From positions 1 to 64,000 of the forward strand of contig NZ_JAANMZ010000024.1 in NCBI RefSeq assembly GCF_011250555.1: 64,000 bases of DNA, read 5' to 3'. This DNA comes from Bacillus sp. MM2020_4. Its GTDB lineage: Bacteria > Bacillota > Bacilli > Bacillales > Cytobacillaceae. A program made the position numbers and the translations under genes. The notes below the pieces were generated by a model. It was not told the origin of the DNA. It ran no database searches and saw only the letters and a list, made by a program, of their open reading frames with translations. This document shows, piece by piece, positions 61,872 to 64,000 of this stretch (the stretch's first letter is position 1; each line of letters begins with the position of its first letter).

Positions 61872-63314
61872 TTATATAATCATCTTTTTATCGGATTGTA
61901 GTTGAAGTTCCTGTTCTCCCAAATCGTCCTGCTCACGATTCTTTTTGATTTTAAAGTGATAAATTAAATAGCAGGCAATGACAAATGGAACTCCGCAATA
62001 CAGTGCAACTCGCTGCTCAGAATCAAATGCTAAGCTGAGTAGGACGATAATGTTTAACGTTAATCCCAGGATTGGCAGGAATGGGAATAACGGTGTTCTG
62101 AATTTAAGGTCTTCCACTTTTCCGCCTTCACGAATGAATTTCCTGCGGAAGGCAATTTGCGAAGCGGTGATGGAAATCCAGCCAACTTGCGCACCTAGTC
62201 CCGCGACAGAAATAAGCCATACAAACACAGTACTAGCAGCTACTACACTTGATAATAGTGATAATAGGGCTATTCCAATGGTTAAAATAAGGGCATTAAC
62301 AGGAACTCCTCTTTTCGATACCTTCGTTAGTAGGGGACTAGCCATTTTCTCCCTTCCCATGGCATACAACATCCGGGTTGCTGCATAAAGACCAGAGTTT
62401 GCCACAGAAAGTAATGCAGTTAGAACAACAAAGTTCATAATATCTGCTGCATATGGGATTCCAATACTATCAAATACCACTACGAATGGGCTTTCAATTA
62501 CTCCAGCTTTTTCCGTTGGTATTAAACCTGATAAAACAAAGATGGCTAATACAAAGAAGAAAAGAGTACGCCAAACGGTTTGTTTAATCGACTTTGGAAT
62601 CGTTTTTTCAGGCTCTTCACTTTCTCCCGCGGCGATCCCAATTAATTCCGTACCTTGGAACGAAAAGTTTACGGTAATCATCGTGATTAGTAAGGCTGTT
62701 ATTCCATGTGGCAAGAGGCCGTGCGCGGTGAAATTCGTCATAAATGGCGCCGGTTGGCCGCCTTTCATGTGAATAAACCCAAACATGGCAGCTCCACCTA
62801 ATACAATAAACGCTATGATAGCAAAAATTTTAATACTTGAGAACCAAAATTCAGCTTCACCAAACGCACGAGCTGAAAGTGCATTAAGGGCAAATAGAAC
62901 GATGGCAAATATCGCACACCAGATCCAAATCGGAGAATCAGGAAACCATCTTTGCATTAACTGCCCCGCAGATAGTAATTCCAGTGCAACCGTCACAGCC
63001 CACCCTAACCAATAAAGCCATCCAAGGGCAAATCCAGTTCCTGGGCCAATAAATTTCGTCGTATAGGTTTGAAACGAGCCGGAGACTGGCATTGCCACCG
63101 ACATTTCACCAAGGCAAAGCATCGTCAAAAACATGATGAAGCCGCCAACGATATAAGAAAGGATGGCACCGGCTGGTCCTGCATGAGAAATCGTATAACC
63201 TGACCCTAAGAAAAGACCTGATCCGATAACCCCTCCTAAAGAGATCATAAATAAATGTCTTGACTTCATTGTTCGTTTTAATTCATGTGTTGAATTAGAT
63301 TCTTGTAGATTCAT
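61872..63314 (-). CDS. Amino-acid permease (APC superfamily)
   Basis: 480-aa transporter with twelve helices of the AAT/LysP/RocE type. Landmarks are MISLGGVIGSGLFLGSG, GEMSVAMPVSGSF and NFSFQGTELIGIAAGE. It is monocistronic and terminated by the hairpin at 61838-61866. Substrate not deducible (lysine, arginine or another amino acid). Confidence 0.9.
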   Translation of the reverse strand: MNLQESNSTHELKRTMKSRHLFMISLGGVIGSGLFLGSGYTISHAGPAGAILSYIVGGFIMFLTMLCLGEMSVAMPVSGSFQTYTTKFIGPGTGFALGWLYWLGWAVTVALELLSAGQLMQRWFPDSPIWIWCAIFAIVLFALNALSARAFGEAEFWFSSIKIFAIIAFIVLGGAAMFGFIHMKGGQPAPFMTNFTAHGLLPHGITALLITMITVNFSFQGTELIGIAAGESEEPEKTIPKSIKQTVWRTLFFFVLAIFVLSGLIPTEKAGVIESPFVVVFDSIGIPYAADIMNFVVLTALLSVANSGLYAATRMLYAMGREKMASPLLTKVSKRGVPVNALILTIGIALLSLLSSVVAASTVFVWLISVAGLGAQVGWISITASQIAFRRKFIREGGKVEDLKFRTPLFPFLPILGLTLNIIVLLSLAFDSEQRVALYCGVPFVIACYLIYHFKIKKNREQDDLGEQELQLQSDKKMII

Positions 63315-63578
63315 TAAGTTTCCCCCTTTTTCCCCAAAAAGAATGCGCTTCCATTAAAAAAGTGTTGAATAGGATAATTCTTTTCACAAGTAGTGCTTTC
63401 AGTCTTCCTTTGTATAAGAAAGAATAAGGCAATATTCGACATTTAGCAACAACTACTTCTTTCTAAATTATCCCTAAATTCACAAAATAATAATGCAATT
63501 TCCGTGCCAAACAATACTTGCTTAATTGTGAACATATTTTGACGAATGCTGCCAATATTTTTTGCATCTTCATTAAAC

Positions 63579-63654
63579 TTTTTGCACATACACCGCAAAA
63601 AAAACATCCCCTCCGAATGGAAAGGATGTTTTTTTTGCGGTGTATGTGCAAAAA
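63579..63654. repeat. Very long perfect inverted repeat (31-bp arms)
   Basis: Arms at 63579-63609 and 63624-63654, each starting or ending at TTTTTGCACATACACCGC, with a 14-nt loop. The inner part ACATCC/GGATGT plus T8 is a normal terminator for the gene at its right; the outer 18 bp are extra. The rest of 63315-63578 shows nothing recognisable. Confidence 0.85.
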
Positions 63655-63659
63655 TATCT

Positions 63660-64000
63660 TTACACCCAGCCACGGAATCGTGAAGCTTCTGCTGCCTTTT
63701 TTATCCCTGTCATATAGGCCGCTAACCGCATATCCACCTGATGAGTAGCAGCTGTTTGATAAATATTTTCAAAAGACTCAATCATGACCTTGGCTAATTT
63801 TTGATGAACTTCTTCTTCCGACCAATAATAGCCTTGATTATTTTGCACCCATTCAAAATAAGAAACGGTTACTCCGCCGGCACTCGCCAAAATATCGGGG
63901 ACAAGGAGGACTCCACGTTCCGTTAAGATACTGGTTGCTTCAAGTGTTGTTGGTCCATTTGCTGCCTCCACGATAATCGAGGCCTTAATATTTGCCGCAT
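63660..64000 (-). CDS. Glutamate dehydrogenase, C-terminal part (partial)
   Basis: The C-terminal part of an NAD-specific glutamate dehydrogenase of the RocG/GudB type, continuing past base 64000. The frame reads [19 protein letters not shown], then [18 protein letters not shown], and ends EASRFRGWV, almost the B. subtilis RocG/GudB end. Leucine dehydrogenases differ in this end. It converts glutamate to 2-oxoglutarate and ammonia. Confidence 0.88.
   Translation of the reverse strand, partial: AANIKASIIVEAANGPTTLEATSILTERGVLLVPDILASAGGVTVSYFEWVQNNQGYYWSEEEVHQKLAKVMIESFENIYQTAATHQVDMRLAAYMTGIKKAAEASRFRGWV

Overview
The window looks like a chromosomal segment of a low-GC, endospore-forming Bacillaceae species, possibly a Neobacillus or Mesobacillus relative of Bacillus subtilis. 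The evidence is the 16S rRNA 5' end, the B. subtilis-like order ddl-murF-cshA ... rhomboid-acpS-ydcC-alr-ndoAI-ndoA-tex-cmpA-sprT-tRNAs-16S, the spore genes (cmpA, an alpha/beta SASP, a gerA operon), and classical sigma-A promoters and Bacillus riboswitch classes. No complete mobile element, CRISPR array or phage was seen. Species assignment is inference.

Region 1 (1-14.6 kb, mostly minus strand) is conserved housekeeping: a nine-tRNA cluster transcribed into an rRNA operon, SprT-like protein, the CmpA spore-coat regulator (37 aa, plus strand), Tex, the EndoA/EndoAI toxin-antitoxin pair, Alr, a lipoprotein, AcpS, rhomboid, CshA, MurF and Ddl. Compared with B. subtilis, the rsb-sigB block is missing between ndoA and tex, and ydbS-ydbT are missing between cshA and the rhomboid gene.

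Region 2 (14.7-31.7 kb) holds transport, spore and RNA-regulated genes: MgtE, an FtsW/RodA protein, a DedA protein, a small membrane protein behind a ykkC-type (guanidine-I) riboswitch, NupC, an MFS pump, ArgS behind a T-box with an Arg specifier (CGC), a SASP, a gerA-gerC-gerB operon, and the potassium importer KimA behind a c-di-AMP (ydaO) riboswitch.

Region 3 (31.7-43.3 kb) is accessory cell-envelope signalling: a two-component system with an ABC transporter, a PadR / HAAS-domain / four-fold WWP-repeat membrane protein operon, a NERD protein, an AIM24 protein, a polysaccharide deacetylase, an ECF sigma/anti-sigma operon with its own ECF-type promoter, and an atypical ClC protein.

Region 4 (43.3-64 kb) is metabolic: a leucine-carboxymethyltransferase-like enzyme with an attenuator-like leader, a LysR / ECF-transporter S component / TudS-like desulfidase cluster, TetR + MMPL exporter, a branched-chain-type 2-oxoacid dehydrogenase operon ending in a GlcD-like FAD oxidase, an FAD dehydrogenase, a M29 aminopeptidase, a MerR / acyl-CoA dehydrogenase divergon, a DUF1275 protein, an amino-acid permease, and the C-terminal part of a glutamate dehydrogenase at the right edge.

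Three families of short dispersed repeats occur. The most striking is a 52-bp-period repeat carrying a 41-nt inverted repeat, found three times and each time between convergent genes. The best candidates for undescribed biology are the riboswitch-controlled 106-aa membrane protein, the LysR/ECF-S/desulfidase cluster, the 51-residue WWP-repeat protein, and the 52-bp repeat arrays.
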